Origin: Dugong dugon
Taxonomy: Eukaryota; Chordata; Mammalia; Sirenia; Dugongidae
NCBI GenBank assembly: GCA_030035585.1
Contig: CM057481.1
Span: 53,825,128 to 53,889,127 of the forward strand
DNA: 64,000 nucleotides
Direction of reading: 5' to 3'
Under the pieces are notes generated by a model. The model saw only the letters and a list, made by a program, of their open reading frames with translations. It was not told the origin of the DNA and made no database searches. How positions within the stretch are numbered: the first letter of the stretch is position 1; each line of letters opens with the position of its first letter. Of the stretch, positions 33,241 through 43,246 are shown in pieces. Made by a program: the position numbers and the translations under genes.

Positions 33241-33627
33241 TGCTCTGGCTTCTTCCTTGTTAGCAGAACTCTGATTTTGTTTAATTACTGGGTGGTGACA
33301 ACTTGCTCTCAGGGAAGGTTGGCCCCTACCCCAGCCTCACAGGATGAATCATGAATAGTCTAATCCCATAATAGTAATTCCTTTCTCCTGTGATTACTCT
33401 AGGAATAGGCTTAATTCCCAGCTTTGACCAGTGAAATATAGTGAGAAGTTGGAGAAATGGCTTCTGGAAGGGAAACGTGATGGAAAGACTAATCAAATCA
33501 TGGAGGACCCAGAAGTCTGAATGCACCCTGGAACCACTGAAAGAACCCTGGAACAACTCGACTTCCTATAATGGAAGAAATACATTCCACTTATTTCGGT
33601 CACTGGTACTTGAGGATCATAACTGAT
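33241..33627 (+). mobile_element. Ancient LTR- or hAT-like repeat (tentative)
   Basis: cctcacaggatgaatcatga, then gcttaattcccagctttgac, cagtgaaatatagtgagaag and gcttctggaaggg have the order of an old mammalian repeat of the MER type. Class undecided. Frames 33326-33626 on both strands overlap it. Confidence 0.35.
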
Positions 33628-33638
33628 ACAGTGATATA

Positions 33639-33836
33639 CCCATTACCACTGAGTCTATTCTGACTCATAGTGGCCCTACAGGACAGAGTAAAACTGCCCC
33701 ATAGGGTTTCCAAGGCTGTAATCCTTATGGAAGCAGACTGCTACATCTTTCTTCTGTGGACTGGCTGGTAGGTTCAAACTACTGACCTTTCAGTTAGCAG
33801 CCAAGCACTTAACCAATACGTCACCAGGGCTTCTCT
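33639..33836 (-). mobile_element. AfroSINE, full length with 11-bp target duplication
   Basis: gagtctattctgactcatag to cgtcaccagggcttct, with identical flanks acagtgatata (33628-33638, 33837-33847). It is the younger subtype with 'aagcagactgctacatcttt'. Confidence 0.95.
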
Positions 33837-33847
33837 ACAGTGATATA

Positions 33848-33960
33848 GGCAGGGATAATGACTCATATTTTATAAGTGAGAAATCTAAGACTCAGAGAAG
33901 GTAAATAACTTGTTAATTTAAGCCAGGTTTTATGCCTTACAATGTGGTAATCCTGCCTCA
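33848..33960 (-). mobile_element. MIR fragment
   Basis: cattttataagtgagaaatc, then gactcagagaaggtaaataa and cttg correspond to the reverse complement of the MIR core ('acagatgaggaaactgaggctcagagaggttaag'). Confidence 0.5.
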
Positions 33961-34071
33961 CATACTTATAAACCCTCAGTGGTAGGGAGGATGTTTTATA
34001 ATTCTTTTATTCCTCACCCACAGATGTGAATACAATGCTGAGTCTATAACTAATATCTCATCATAATCCAC

Positions 34072-34409
34072 TGTTGTTGTTTTCAGCTGCCTTCAAATCA
34101 GCCCCTGACTCTCGGCAACCCCAAGCACAATAGAACGAAACATCACTTGGCCCTACGCCATCTCCATGATCAGTTGTGGAACAGACCATTCTGATCCCTA
34201 GGGTTTTCAATGGATGATTTTCAGAACTAGATTGCCAGAACTTTTTTCCTAATTGGTCTTAGTCCTGAAGCTCCACTGAAACCTGTTCCGCATCATAGCA
34301 ACACACAAGCCTCCACTGACAGACACATGGTGGCTGTGCATGAAGTACATTGGCCAGGAATAAAGCCTGCTAGTTGAAGATGAGAATTCTACCACTGAAC
34401 CACCCATGT
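34072..34409 (-). mobile_element. tRNA-Gly-headed SINE, full length
   Basis: On the minus strand it starts with a tRNA-Gly-like head (34409-34346): catgggtggttcagtggtag then aattctca, with an intact A-box TGGTTCAGTGG, and near its 3' end attcctggccaatgtac. The body follows, and the element finishes in the RTE-like tail (aacaacaacagtgg end). AfroSINE proper has a different head. Two further body copies are at 1947-2050 and 25708-26525. I do not know its formal name; a paenungulate SINE is plausible. Confidence 0.8.
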
Positions 34410-34658
34410 CCCCACATGCATCCGTGAAATAAAATTCCCATCCTTATTCTAAATGGAAGATATTTGCGAAGAGCAAATAATTAACGTATTTTCCTAAGGA
34501 CAAGCCATCTCGTGCACAAAAAAACTATTGCGTCAATAGAGTTCTATTGTCAAACATTTAACATTTTCTTCACCGTTGTGAAGTTAAACATGCTTAATTT
34601 TTTCTGTGCTCTTTTAGTGTTTTCCTTTATAATGTCCTTTAAATGGATACTCTCCAAG

Positions 34659-35142
34659 TGTCTTATGTTGGGTTCTCTAGCGGAGAAAAAACAGTGAGTT
34701 GTATATATACATATAAATATATATAGAGAGATTTAATTCAAGAAAATGACTCACACAGTTGTGGAGGCTGCAAGTCCCCAAATCCGTGGATCAGGCATCA
34801 GACTGGAGGCTTCTTCTGACTCTTGTGGTTGCAGAGGCTGAAGAACCCAAAACCAGCAGGTCAGATGGGAGGTTAGCTGGCTCACATCCCAAGAACTGGA
34901 GGGCAGATGATGATGAGTCAGATGCAGGATCCAGAGAGAGCCTTGCTGGAACGTCCATTTATATACTGGAGGCAGGCCACACCCCCAAGGAAACTCCCAT
35001 TTTGATTGATTAGCTGCTCATAGCAAATATCATTATGGAGGTGATTGCATCATATTACATTATGGCAGAGCAATCAGTCCAGTGTCTGCCAAACCACTGA
35101 GATCTATAGCCTTGTTAAGCTGACACGTAACATCAACCAGCA
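34659..35142 (-). mobile_element. ERVL/MaLR-type LTR, second family
   Basis: gttgggttctctagcggaga near the left, then gagagatttaattcaag, cacagttgtggaggctg, the repeated aaaccagcaggtcagatggg and, at the right, gctgacacgtaacatcaacc give the antisense of a mammalian LTR that begins with a 'ggttaatgttatgtgtcagc' type of end. No clear 5-bp duplication. The frame 34759-35013 lies inside it and is not a gene. Confidence 0.7.
34699..34731. repeat. (TA)n-rich microsatellite inside LTR
   Basis: tgtatatatacatataaata continuing tatatagagagat. It belongs to the LTR, whose family members commonly carry such a tract. Confidence 0.8.
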
Positions 35143-35700
35143 AATCAAGTCAGATAAATTCTTCATGAATTCACATTAGAAAAGAGAAATTTGTTAAGGA
35201 ATTTTTAAAAATACTGATATATTCTGCTACACAGTAAATAAGGTATTATAATAGAAGTTATCTGATTTGAATCAAGGATAACGTGTGTGTGTGTGCTATT
35301 TTGTAGTAAAAGTCTCATGGTTTCAATTTCCTGCAACTCAAAATATTTCTCAGATTTTAATATATTTCAAACTGTCTGTTAGATTAGAAAGAATAAGAGA
35401 ATGTTGGCCAGGGAAGAGGAGATTTCTTTCTGCCTTGCAGTGGAGAAAGTGAGGCAGACACAAGTTAATCACCCGGACTCGTGTATGTAGAAAAATCACA
35501 AGGCAGAGCTCTGGAGAAATTATGCCATGCTTTTCCACCAAAAGACAGCTACTTTCTAAAACTGCCACAGAAAAACATGTGTTTTCAGAGGAAAAAAGTG
35601 AACATTAAATTTAATATGAAGTAATAACACTTTCAAAGATGCAACGACCTAGATAAGTCTCAGTGGATTTATGTTTTATTTTGTTGTAGTTTGTTTAGTT
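35143..35700. other. Unassigned DNA
   Basis: No gene or repeat recognised. A short gtgtgtgtgtgt run lies near 35284. The minus-strand frame 35350-35568 lacks any domain. Confidence 0.4.
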
Positions 35701-35866
35701 GGAGTCCCTAGGTGGTACAAATGATTAATGTGCTCAGCTGCTAACTGAAAGGTAGGCTACTTCCCAAAAAAAGCAGCCATTGAGAATCCTATAGAGCACA
35801 GTTCTACTTTAACTCACACGGGTTGCCATTAGTTGGAATGGACTGGACAGCAACTGGTTTTCTTTC
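35701..35866 (+). mobile_element. AfroSINE with body deletion
   Basis: ggagtccctaggtggtacaa, ctgctaactgaaaggtaggc, then directly cttcccaaaaaaagcagcca, so the B-box region and the first body block are lost. Tail gactggacagcaactgg. Flanked by tttagtt (35694-35700, 35867-35873). Confidence 0.88.
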
Positions 35867-35975
35867 TTTAGTTAAATCAGTAGTTGGTGCTGTAGCACGA
35901 GGTAGTTCAGAATTATTTTTCTATTCTTGCACTCCATCACTGGCATACATAAATCGCTATTATTCTCAATTACAT

Positions 35976-36498
35976 TGTCTCTTAGTTATCTAGTGCTGCT
36001 ATAACGGAAATATTGCAAGTGGATGGCTTTAACAAAGAGAAATTCTCTCAAAATCTCGTAGGCTAAAAAGTCTGAATTCAGGTCCCCAGCTCCAGGGGAA
36101 GGCTTTTTCTCTGTTGGCTCTGGAGGAAGGTCCTTGTCATCAATCTTCCGCTGGACTAGGAGCTTCTCAGTGCAGGGACCCCAGGTACAAATGATGCGCT
36201 GTGCTCCCAGTGCTTCTTTCTTGGTAGTATGAGGTCCCCATGTCTCTCTGCTCACTTCTCTCTTTTATATCTCAGAAGAGACTGACTTAAGACACAACCT
36301 AATCTTGTAGATTGAGTCCTGCCTCATTAACGTAACTGCCTCTAATCCTGCCTCATTAACATTATAGAGGTAGGATTTACAACACTTAGGAAAATCACAT
36401 CAGATGACAAAATGGTGGACAATCACACAATACTGGGAATCACGGCCTAGCCAGGTTGACACACATTTTGGCAGGGGGACACAATTCAATCCATAACA
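35976..36498 (-). mobile_element. Solo LTR, ERVL/MaLR-like, 523 bp
   Basis: The same family as 25745-26262: cttagttatctagtgctgct, then aaggctttttctctgttggc, ctaggagcttctcagtgcag, and the right end cacaattcaatccataaca. The 5-bp flanks tacat and catcg do not match cleanly. The frame 35986-36255 is inside it. Confidence 0.82.
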
Positions 36499-36677
36499 CA
36501 TCGTTTTCTACAAACTCATGTCTAAGTTTTTCAATTTCTCCTTCAGATTTGCAATATCTAGAAGATTGTCTGATACCTAACAAGCATTTAAACTGTCATC
36601 TCCATTATCCACTTCCACCCCCAGTGGAATCTTTGTGCCCACAGCACTCTGGATTTGCAGCCCTGAGGCTATCCTCA

Positions 36678-36752
36678 GGTGTTGATTGTGGATCTAAGTA
36701 AAATGAAATCTTTGACAATATCAATATTTTCTCCATTTATCATTATGTTGCT
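36678..36752 (-). repeat. 75-bp RTE scrap duplicated from 37605-37679
   Basis: ggtgttgattgtggatctaa onward is identical to 37605-37679 except for one base (74 of 75), in the same orientation and 927 bp away. It lacks the RTE 3' tail, so it was not made by retrotransposition. Local duplication or template switching is likely. Confidence 0.85.
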
Positions 36753-37037
36753 GTTTTTCTGGATCCCATGTCCCCTTCTCTTTTTTGGTTTACACCTTTG
36801 TTTTGCTCAATCTCATTCTCCAGCAGTTTCCTGAGGAAATGCCTACGGGAGGGAAATTTTTGAGGCCTTCCTTAAAATGTTAAATTCATAAGCTGAAAAT
36901 CTTTCTCCCGGCTTTTTTCTTTGAAGGCATTGCTTTTTTTTAAGTCCATTATTTGCCTCTAGCATCCACTGGGGTTATTTTGAAGTCCCATTTCTTCTGG
37001 TTCCCTGTCCTTTATAAGTGAATTGTTTGGTTTTTTT

Positions 37038-37946
37038 TTAATGAAGGTGTAGTATTGATCTGCATCCTATGAGTTTTCTTGATGTTTGCTGCGTTGTGTC
37101 AAGTCGCTTCTGACTTACATGTACAACAGAACGAAACACTGCCTGGTCCTGTGCAATCCTCATAATTGTTATGCTTGAGTCCATCATTGCAGCCACTGTA
37201 TCAATCCATCTCCTCAAGCGTCTTCCTCTTTTTTGCTCACCCTCTACTTTACCAGGCATGATGTCTTTCTCCAGGGATTGGTCCCTCCTGATAACATGTC
37301 CAAAGCAAGTGAGATAAAGTCTCACTATCCTTGCTTCTAAGGAGCATTCTGACTGTACTTCTTCCAAGATTTGTCTGTTCTTCTGGCAGTCCATGGTATG
37401 TTCAATATTCTTTGCCAACACCATATTCAAAGGCATCAATTCTTCTTCACATGCATATGACGCAAATGAAAACACCATGGCTTGGGTCAGGCACACCTTA
37501 GTCCTCAAAGTGACATCTTTGCTTTTCAACACTTTAAAGAGGTCTTCTGTAGCAGATTTGCCCAGTGCGATGCATTGTTTGATTTCTTGACTGCTGCTTC
37601 CATGGGTGTTGATTGTGGATCTAAGTATAATGAAATCTTTGACAATATCAATATTTTCTCCATTTATCATTATGTTGCTTATTGGTCCAAATGTGAGGAT
37701 TTCTGTTTTCTTTATGATGAGTTGTAATCCATACTGAAGGCTGTAGTCTTTAATCTTCCTCAGTAAGTGCTTCAAGTCTTCTTCACTTTCAGCAAGCAAG
37801 GTTGTGTCATCTGCATAAAGCAGATTGTTAGTGAGTCTTCCTCCAATCCTGATGCCCCATTCTTCTTTGTATAGTCCAGCTTCTTGGATTATTTGCTCAG
37901 TATACAGATTGAACAAGTATGTTGAAAGGATACAAGCCTGATGCAT
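37038..37946 (-). pseudogene. RTE reverse transcriptase C-terminal part (302-codon open frame)
   Basis: The longest open frame in the window. It begins inside the reverse-transcriptase palm (ILSTYLFNLYTEQIIQEAGL), contains the intact catalytic box NNLLYADDTTLLAESEEDL, the SSQEIKQCIALGKSA segment and, near the C-terminus, the basic KVEGEQKRGRRLRRWIDTV motif shared with BovB. A small deletion joins FASYACEEELMPLNMV. The last ~20 codons run into flanking DNA. The start codon is arbitrary because the element is truncated. It would lack endonuclease and the RT N-terminus, so it cannot act alone. Confidence 0.88.
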
Positions 37947-37950
37947 ACCT
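37090..37950 (-). mobile_element. RTE LINE, 5' truncated
   Basis: About 860 bp of RTE C-terminal reverse transcriptase and 3' UTR in antisense. Imperfect flanks ttgatgtttgc (37079-37089) and tagatgtgtgc (37951-37961) match at 9 of 11. It is inserted in the HAL1-like element. It is the least decayed RTE coding segment in the window. Confidence 0.88.
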
Positions 37951-38104
37951 TAGATGTGTGCCGCAATATGGGTCTTTTTCAATTGTCTGAGCAGTTGGTG
38001 GGCCTTTTTGATCTGCAGACATACATACTTTACTACCGAGAATTTTACTGCATTAAAATTTTGATAATTTTCTTCTTTCTTCCTGGAACTCCTATTAGCC
38101 AATA

Positions 38105-38449
38105 CTAGAAGCAAAATGATTCTCCAACTTCTGTATCTTGGCCTTTCTTTTTTTTTTCCCTTTCTGTGTATTTCCTTGATTTTCTCAGAATTATTTTCAA
38201 AATCTTGTTTTGAATTTGACCTGTCAAAATTTTTGTTTCCAACGGCTCTTTCCTGTTTATTTTTACAGCATCCTGTTCATATTTGCATCCATGAGATAAC
38301 TTTTCTTTCTGAGGATATATTTTAAAAATCTCTTTTTTCTGGTCCAGGACTATTGAGTGAATGGCCCAAGGCCATTTCACCAGTATCTCTTCTCCAATTA
38401 TTCTGTCCTGCTCTTCCCTCCTTGTAGCAAAAAAACAAAACAAAACCAA
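38105..38449 (-). pseudogene. LINE ORF1 fragment (HAL1/L1-like)
   Basis: An open frame of 114 codons rich in K, E and I, with IFKIYPQKEKLSHGCKYEQD and ILKIILRKSRKYTEREKKKK. In L1-type ORF1 this is the coiled-coil to RNA-binding transition. It ends where frame and homology fade. No start or promoter argues for a host gene. Confidence 0.5.
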
Positions 38450-38597
38450 AAAAAACCCCTTGGAATCAGAAGATGTAGGTGCAAGCTACTTGCTAGTTCT
38501 GTCTACTGCTCATTAGGAGTAGACAAAGTAAAAAGTAAAATCCTAACTGCTCACTTGACATTTATTCGTCCCTCATTGACAATATGTGGTTTTTGCT

Positions 38598-39022
38598 GTC
38601 GTTGTTAGTTACTATCAAGTCAGCTCCAACTCATGGTGACCTTACATGTAACAGAAAAAAAAAAAACTTTGCCTAGTCCTGTGCATCTTCATGATCTATG
38701 ATATGTTTGAGCCCATTGTTGAGGCTACTGTATCAATCCATCTCATTGGGGGCTTCCCTTATCTTCACTGGCCTTCTAATTTACCAAATATGATGTTCTT
38801 TTCCAGCAATTGGTCTTCCCTGATGATGTGTCCAAAGTAAGCAAGATGAAGTCTTACCATCCTTACTTCTCAGGAGCATTTTGGTGTTATTTCTTCTAAG
38901 ATCGATCTGTTTATGCTTCTGGCAGTCCACGGTATATTCAGTATTCTTTTCCAACACCACAATTCAAATACATCAATTTTTCTTCTGTATTCTTTTTTCA
39001 TTGTCCAGCTTTCATATTGATG
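38598..39022 (-). mobile_element. RTE LINE 3' region
   Basis: Antisense RTE 3' UTR and C-terminal coding end: gttagttactatcaagtcag, cctagtcctgtgcatcttca, tgatgatgtgtccaaagtaa and ctggcagtccacggtatatt. There is an A-tract expansion at 38654-38667. It is 5' truncated at about 39022. Confidence 0.85.
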
Positions 39023-39200
39023 TATTGGAAACATATTTTTTATATTATTTGTCTGCTCAAGAATCAGCCTATCATTTCAATCTCTAGATATAACTTGTAT
39101 TTTAATCAATATGTTCCCAAAACTCAAATATAAAATATTTTAAGTTTTAAACCAAGCAACGATTATACCAACTGATCTTCATTAAAAAGAAAATAATATA

Positions 39201-39407
39201 TAAACCAAAAAACCAAACCCACTGCCATCGATTCCAACTCAGCAACCGTACAGCACAGAGCAGAACTTCCCCTTAGGATTTCCAAGGCTGTAATCTTTTA
39301 CAGAAGCAGACTGCCACAGCTTTCTCCCGAGGAGCAGATGGTGGGTTTGAGCCACTGACCTTTCGGTTAGCAGCCAAGCGCTTAACCACTGAGATACCCG
39401 GGCACCT
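39201..39407 (-). mobile_element. AfroSINE, full length with target duplication
   Basis: aaaccaaaaaaccaaaccca, ccatcgattccaactcagca and gcagactgccacagctttct, ending gagatacccgggcacct. Flanks aaataatata (39191-39200, 39408-39417) are identical. Confidence 0.95.
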
Positions 39408-39422
39408 AAATAATATACAATT

Positions 39423-39439
39423 AAAAAAAAAAAAAAAAA
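39423..39439. repeat. Poly(A) tract
   Basis: Seventeen A residues downstream of the AfroSINE duplication. Not part of the SINE, whose 3' end is on the other side. Confidence 0.85.
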
Positions 39440-39654
39440 GATGTTGGAAGATGCTTAGCAAAGCATGTATATATCATTGTGGGCTTTACCAGCTTTGTAG
39501 AGTTCACACAACATACTTCATCATGTCTGTCTAAAGAATGCTAACATTCTACTAAAAAATAAAAGTTTAATTTATAATCTGGTTGTTTCTTTTTAAAATT
39601 TATGAATACTTGCTATTCTAAAAATAAATAGCTTTCACAGAACAGTGCTTGGCA

Positions 39655-39790
39655 TTCCATACTCATATATTTATTGAGCATGTACTACCTGCCAGCACAG
39701 TGCTAGGAGCTGGTATGCAGTATAAACAAGAGATATATTATTTGTGCCTTTTGTGGGGTTTATAGGAGATGGATGATAAATAATAACCAT
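39655..39790 (-). mobile_element. L2 LINE 3' end
   Basis: atatatttattgagcatgta, then ctacctgccagcacagtgct, aggagctggtatgcagtata are the reverse complement of the L2 terminus. Confidence 0.65.
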
Positions 39791-40923
39791 CAAACACATT
39801 ATTATCGTGAATTTTAAAAACTGCTACGTAAGAAACTGACTGGATAAAGATTAGAGGATAAGGGATAAGTCTGCTAACATAGTCACAGGTGGAGTGAATG
39901 TTCTTACGCACCTGGTAGAACACTGTAATATTTACTCCTTTTTGTCTTATGCCAAATGCTGTTTTCCAGGGAGAAATAATGGCTCAATTTACATCTACAA
40001 CAGGGTGGTTTTTTCTAATCTGATTGTATAATTTGATACCAAAAAATAACCTGTAAAGGTTGTTGCTATGAAGCACAAGAAGGAAAAAAATAGAAAAATG
40101 CTGTTACCCCAACAGCTGTAAAACTTAGCACTTTGTCTCTCATTGTGGCTACACAATGCCGAACATTCAGATGCAAACTGAGCATTTCAGACAACCATCG
40201 GGATGCCTCCAAACGGAGGAACTTGGTAGCTGATAAACGAAACAGCCTGATGGAGGAGTGGCTTCTTCCTTTTGCATCTGGATATTGTGACACTATCCAG
40301 ACATAGCAGTTATCATAACATGACCAAAAATGAGTAAGAGGTACTTGGTCCAATGATGGGAGGTAGTCTCAATGTGTAAAATTATTCACCATTTAACTAT
40401 GATTCTTCAACAATATTTACCCTAATTTCGTACAAAACCTATACCCCTTTTAAAAAAAAGAAACTAAAAGGTACATATATATTGGAAAAAAATTTTTTTT
40501 AACTTAATAAAAACATCCACTCTAAGTTTCTTTTTTTTCCTCCAAGGAGCACTGCCCTTGAAAATTTTCCTACAAGCCATCTGGCCTTAAAAATCAAAAT
40601 TAGTTGCTGGATTTTATTGAGCAAATTTAGTTCTACTGTTAGCAAACAAAGAATTCCCCTTTTCATTATTTATTCTTCCTCCGAATTTTGTTTGTCCTTA
40701 TGTAGGCACAAAATTGATAAAGTATTTCATATTTACAACCATAATGGATTTTAAACACACACTTAGCCAAAGCTTTCAAAAGTAGAAAATGCAATTTAAA
40801 ATACAAATCAGCTTTGTCCTTTGTCAAAGGACTGTTCTATTTCCTAAGTGTGACCTCACAGGGGTGGTACCCTGGCATTGTGCTCAGGCTGGCAGTGAGA
40901 AAAGGAGGGCTAGCATTTGGGTT
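39791..40923. other. Unassigned DNA
   Basis: No gene or repeat recognised. The minus-strand frame 40066-40353 (95 codons) has no domain or splice context. Confidence 0.4.
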
Positions 40924-41128
40924 GGAGTCCCTGGGTGGCACAAATGCTTAATGCTCTTGCCTGCTAACAGAAAGCTTGGTGGTTTGACTCCACCCAGAGG
41001 GGCCTCCAAAGAAAGGCCTGGTGATCTACTTCTGAAAAATCAGCCATTGAGAACCTTATGGAGCACAGTTTTACTCTGACACACGTGAGGTTGCTGTGAG
41101 TATGAATCGACTTGATGGCAATGGTTTA
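40924..41128 (+). mobile_element. AfroSINE, full length
   Basis: ggagtccctgggtggcacaa, ctgctaacagaaagcttggt, aaagaaaggcctggtgatct, and the tail cgacttgatggcaatggttt. It is the older subtype. Clear target duplications are not obvious (possible tttgggtt / gttggggtt). Confidence 0.92.
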
Positions 41129-42719
41129 CTCGTTAGAGTTGGGGTTAAGAGACAGTGGAGACCAAGGTCATGCCAGGATTAATGAAGCAGATCTTCAAAC
41201 AACATTTTCTAGTGTTAAAATTCTTGTTTTATAAAATCTAATGGAATTATATTCTGCCCAAAATTTCTGAGCAGTCTTCCTTTAGGCAACTACTTTTCTC
41301 TACTTTTTCTTAGCCAGTTGAAGACTCGGGAGAAGAAGATTTTATTGTCTTTCCAACCAGTGATGTACCTAGATGGTGGTCAAAGAAGACTTTAGCTTCC
41401 AGTAATCTTAACCCTTTTATGACTGCAAATTGATCACTTAACATTTTTTAAAAACTCCATTTGGTATCTGACCTGTTAATCTTCATATGATGCCATGACA
41501 TCTCAAAATCAGAGAAAATACTAGAAAAATTATGTCTTAAATATGGGCCTTTGTATCTTTTACCACATTCTCTTCTCCAGTGGTTATTACCTAATAATTT
41601 TTGACACTGGTGATTAACCATAAAGTTTTACATTTTATGATTCTCTTTCAAACACACAATTGCTAACATATATATCAAGGCAAAAATTAAGCATTCCTAA
41701 AGAGACTGTAATTATATTTATACATTAAAATGTCAACTGGATAAAATGAATAACTTCAAACAATATTTTAACCTAATTGTTTTAAAACAAAACAATTAAT
41801 CAGTATTTTATCATCACTCATAATTAATCTCATGTTTTAAAAAATAAAAAAGGACACTGATACCCTTTTTAAAAAATTACTTTGACAAGCGATTACGATT
41901 AAGAAAATTCAGTTACTTATTTGATACCTTTCTGGTTGGAGAGTCAACTCTAATCCTTTACAACTTGGTTCCTACAACATTCATTACTCTGTCATCTATT
42001 CCTGAATCTTCAGTGTTTGAGGATGTTTCTAGGGCTTAAATCAGTGTTAGAGACTTCATGTTTCAAAGAAAACTTTGCTTCAGACTTGTGTATTCTGGTT
42101 GTCTATTTGTGCTCAGTTTTGAAACATAAGGTCAGGTCCATATGTAGACTGAAGCCTTGTTTGGACAGAATAGGAGTACTCTGGGAAACGTTCATCTTCC
42201 AGAACCCCCAGCCTTCACTTTCTCTGCTTTCTTCCCTTCTTGGGGATAAATAACATTCATATTTTCTGAGTGTCTTCATGATTTCTTTCTATTTCATAAA
42301 CTGCTTGCATGTACATCTGCCTACTCCAAGGAAAGTACCTACCTGATGATACATACGGAGATGCAAGTGGCTAATACTACAAAGTTACCATTTACCCTTT
42401 GGCCAATCCAAAGAAATTATCTATAAAAAAGGATATTCCAGCAAGTCAGTGAGCAATTGTTTTTATTCAACAAACTTGTGTCTCTAACATTCTTGGCAGA
42501 ATAGAAGATTTAAAAAAAAAAAAGAAAAGAAAAAAGGATGAACATGCTATTTCTCTGGACTTCAAGGATCTTACCATTTAGTTGGACTGATGCAACATAG
42601 AAACAAATAGCTTAGATGTTTTATCGTAAAGAACACCTACTAGACCCCACAGGAAACCCCTCCTATAGGATACTGTTTGCATTATAGCTTGTGTTTATCA
42701 GAGCCTTGTGTCTAATCAC
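41129..42719. other. Unassigned DNA
   Basis: No gene or repeat family recognised; AT-rich. The plus frame 42017-42253 has no domain. An A-rich tract lies at 42510-42537. Confidence 0.4.
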
Positions 42720-42845
42720 TGTTGACTTCAACAATCGTGGACTCTCTGAGGCCAGTGACTGTCTTTTGTTTCTACATATCTAGTGCGTCATAATACCTGG
42801 AACATAGTAGTTTTCCAGTATGTGTGTGTTTTACTAATTGAATAA
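42720..42845 (+). mobile_element. L2 LINE 3' end, degraded
   Basis: ctgaggccagtgactgtctt, tctacatatctagtgcg and tacctggaacatagtagttt follow L2 order. Confidence 0.5.
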
Positions 42846-42900
42846 GGACATAAATACATTAATAGCTGTTCAAATATTTTCTTTTCTGCAAGTTATTCAT

Positions 42901-43113
42901 AAACCAAAATCAAACCTGTTGCCAGAGAGTCAATTCTGACTCACAGTGACTCTGTAGGACAGAGTAGAACTGCCCCATAGGGTTTCCAAGGCTGTAATGT
43001 TTACAGAAGCAGACTGACACATCGTTCTCCCAAGGAGCGTCTGGTGGGTTAGAACCGTGGACCTCTCGGTTAGTAGCCAAGCAGTTTTAACCGCTGCACC
43101 AACAGGGATTTTT
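42901..43113 (-). mobile_element. AfroSINE, full length
   Basis: cctgttgccagagagtcaat through gccccatagggtttccaagg to ctgcaccaacagggattttt. Flanks aagttattcat (42890-42900) and aagttacccat (43114-43124) match at 9 of 11. Confidence 0.93.
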
Positions 43114-43246
43114 AAGTTACCCATAAACCTACCCCCCCAAAAAAAAACCCCAAATCCGTTATTGTCGAGTTGATTCTGAGTCATAGCAACTCTATAGGAG
43201 AGAGCAGAACTGCCCCATGGGGTTTCCAAGGGTGTAATCTTTACAG

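Larger units (their letters stand above)
36500..38460 (-). mobile_element. HAL1/L1-type ORF1 element interrupted by RTE
   Basis: Read on the minus strand, pieces 38460-37951 and 37078-36500 give an old LINE ORF1 region. Blocks include ttctgaggatatatttt in antisense, the DNA complementary to acaggtcaaattcaaaac, and near the left end ctggatcccatgtccccttc with ttctccagcagtttcctgag, whose complement I associate with the C-terminus of half-L1 (HAL1). An RTE (37090-37950) sits inside, and a 75-bp RTE scrap (36678-36752) lies further left. Confidence 0.55.

Noticed and set aside
34346..34409. Possible functional tRNA-Gly gene
   Set aside because: The middle of the tRNA (anticodon stem and variable region) is deleted or scrambled and the B-box is degenerate. 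It is the head of a SINE.
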